Part shown: positions 14,551 through 14,597 of the stretch, one piece after another | How the letters are laid out: each line of letters opens with the position of its first letter | Numbering within the stretch: position 1 is the stretch's first letter | NCBI RefSeq assembly: GCF_019052365.1 | Contig: NZ_JAHQUY010000070.1 | Coordinates: forward strand, 1 to 14,597 | Reading direction: 5' to 3' | DNA from: Leyella stercorea | GTDB lineage: Bacteria; Bacteroidota; Bacteroidia; Bacteroidales; Bacteroidaceae | Length of the DNA stretch: 14,597 bases | The notes under the pieces: generated by a model | Told to the model about the DNA's origin: nothing | The model's input: only the letters and a program-made list of their open reading frames with translations | Database searches by the model: none | Program-made: the position numbers and the translations under genes

Positions 14551-14597
14551 GTGAGACTTTACATGGTAAAAGCATAGGTTTTACTGGGTAAAGTCTC
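14551..14597. repeat. Terminal imperfect hairpin
   Basis: GAGACTTTACATGGTAAAA (14551-14569) and TTTTACTGGGTAAAGTCTC (14579-14597) are complementary at 16 of 19 positions around GCATAGG. The outer ten pairs are perfect and the right arm ends exactly at the window edge. It may be a genuine hairpin repeat or a contig-end effect. Confidence 0.7.

Noticed and set aside
14361..14591. 76-residue plus-strand ORF near the right edge
   Set aside because: It has only a TTG start within a promoter-like sequence, no recognised domain, and ends inside the terminal hairpin.

Overview
The window looks like chromosomal DNA of a Bacteroidales bacterium, most likely Prevotella or a close relative. The grounds are Bacteroidota-type promoters (TTTG or TTG, about 19-21 bp, TAnnTTTG) ahead of several genes, a DUF5686-type outer-membrane barrel, a large secreted protein with cleaved-adhesin (choice-of-anchor J) domains and a sorting-like C-terminus, and an OMP_b-brl_3-type TonB-dependent receptor.

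Layout. 1-548 (-): AT-rich, unrecognised small membrane protein, cut by the left edge. 855-928 (-): tRNA-Met(CAT) with its own promoter and terminator. 1184-1410: a leader holding a 22-bp minisatellite, then a DUF5686 outer-membrane gene (1411-3492, +) with a TTG start. 3545-6302 (+): ribF, a CPBP-family intramembrane protease and an AraC-family regulator, joined by nearly G-free repetitive spacers and closed by a strong hairpin terminator (6321-6366). 6393-6502: a nested GTGCAC inverted-repeat cluster between the two convergent blocks. 6509-10903 (-): a 1464-residue secreted multidomain adhesin-like protein with its own promoter. 11004-12331 (-): a tight three-gene operon of a small membrane protein (DUF6249-like), an ECF sigma factor and a two-helix membrane protein that may be its anti-sigma partner. 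12531-14236 (-): a decayed TonB-dependent receptor, with an internal deletion and frameshift plus an in-frame amber stop. 14237-14597: its promoter, a possible outward promoter and a terminal hairpin.

How the parts relate. Most of the window is cell-envelope biology: two outer-membrane barrels (one dead), one large secreted surface protein, one intramembrane protease and one sigma/membrane-protein regulatory unit. ribF is housekeeping (FMN/FAD synthesis) and sits at the head of the CPBP-AraC block. I see no CRISPR array, phage module, IS element or complete defence system. The most unusual content is non-coding: the 22-bp minisatellite in a 5' leader, the inverted and direct CA/CT repeats around the CPBP gene, and the nested GTGCAC structure. 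Both window ends fall exactly on one arm of an inverted repeat, which suggests that they are contig ends and that the last bases there may be assembly artefacts.
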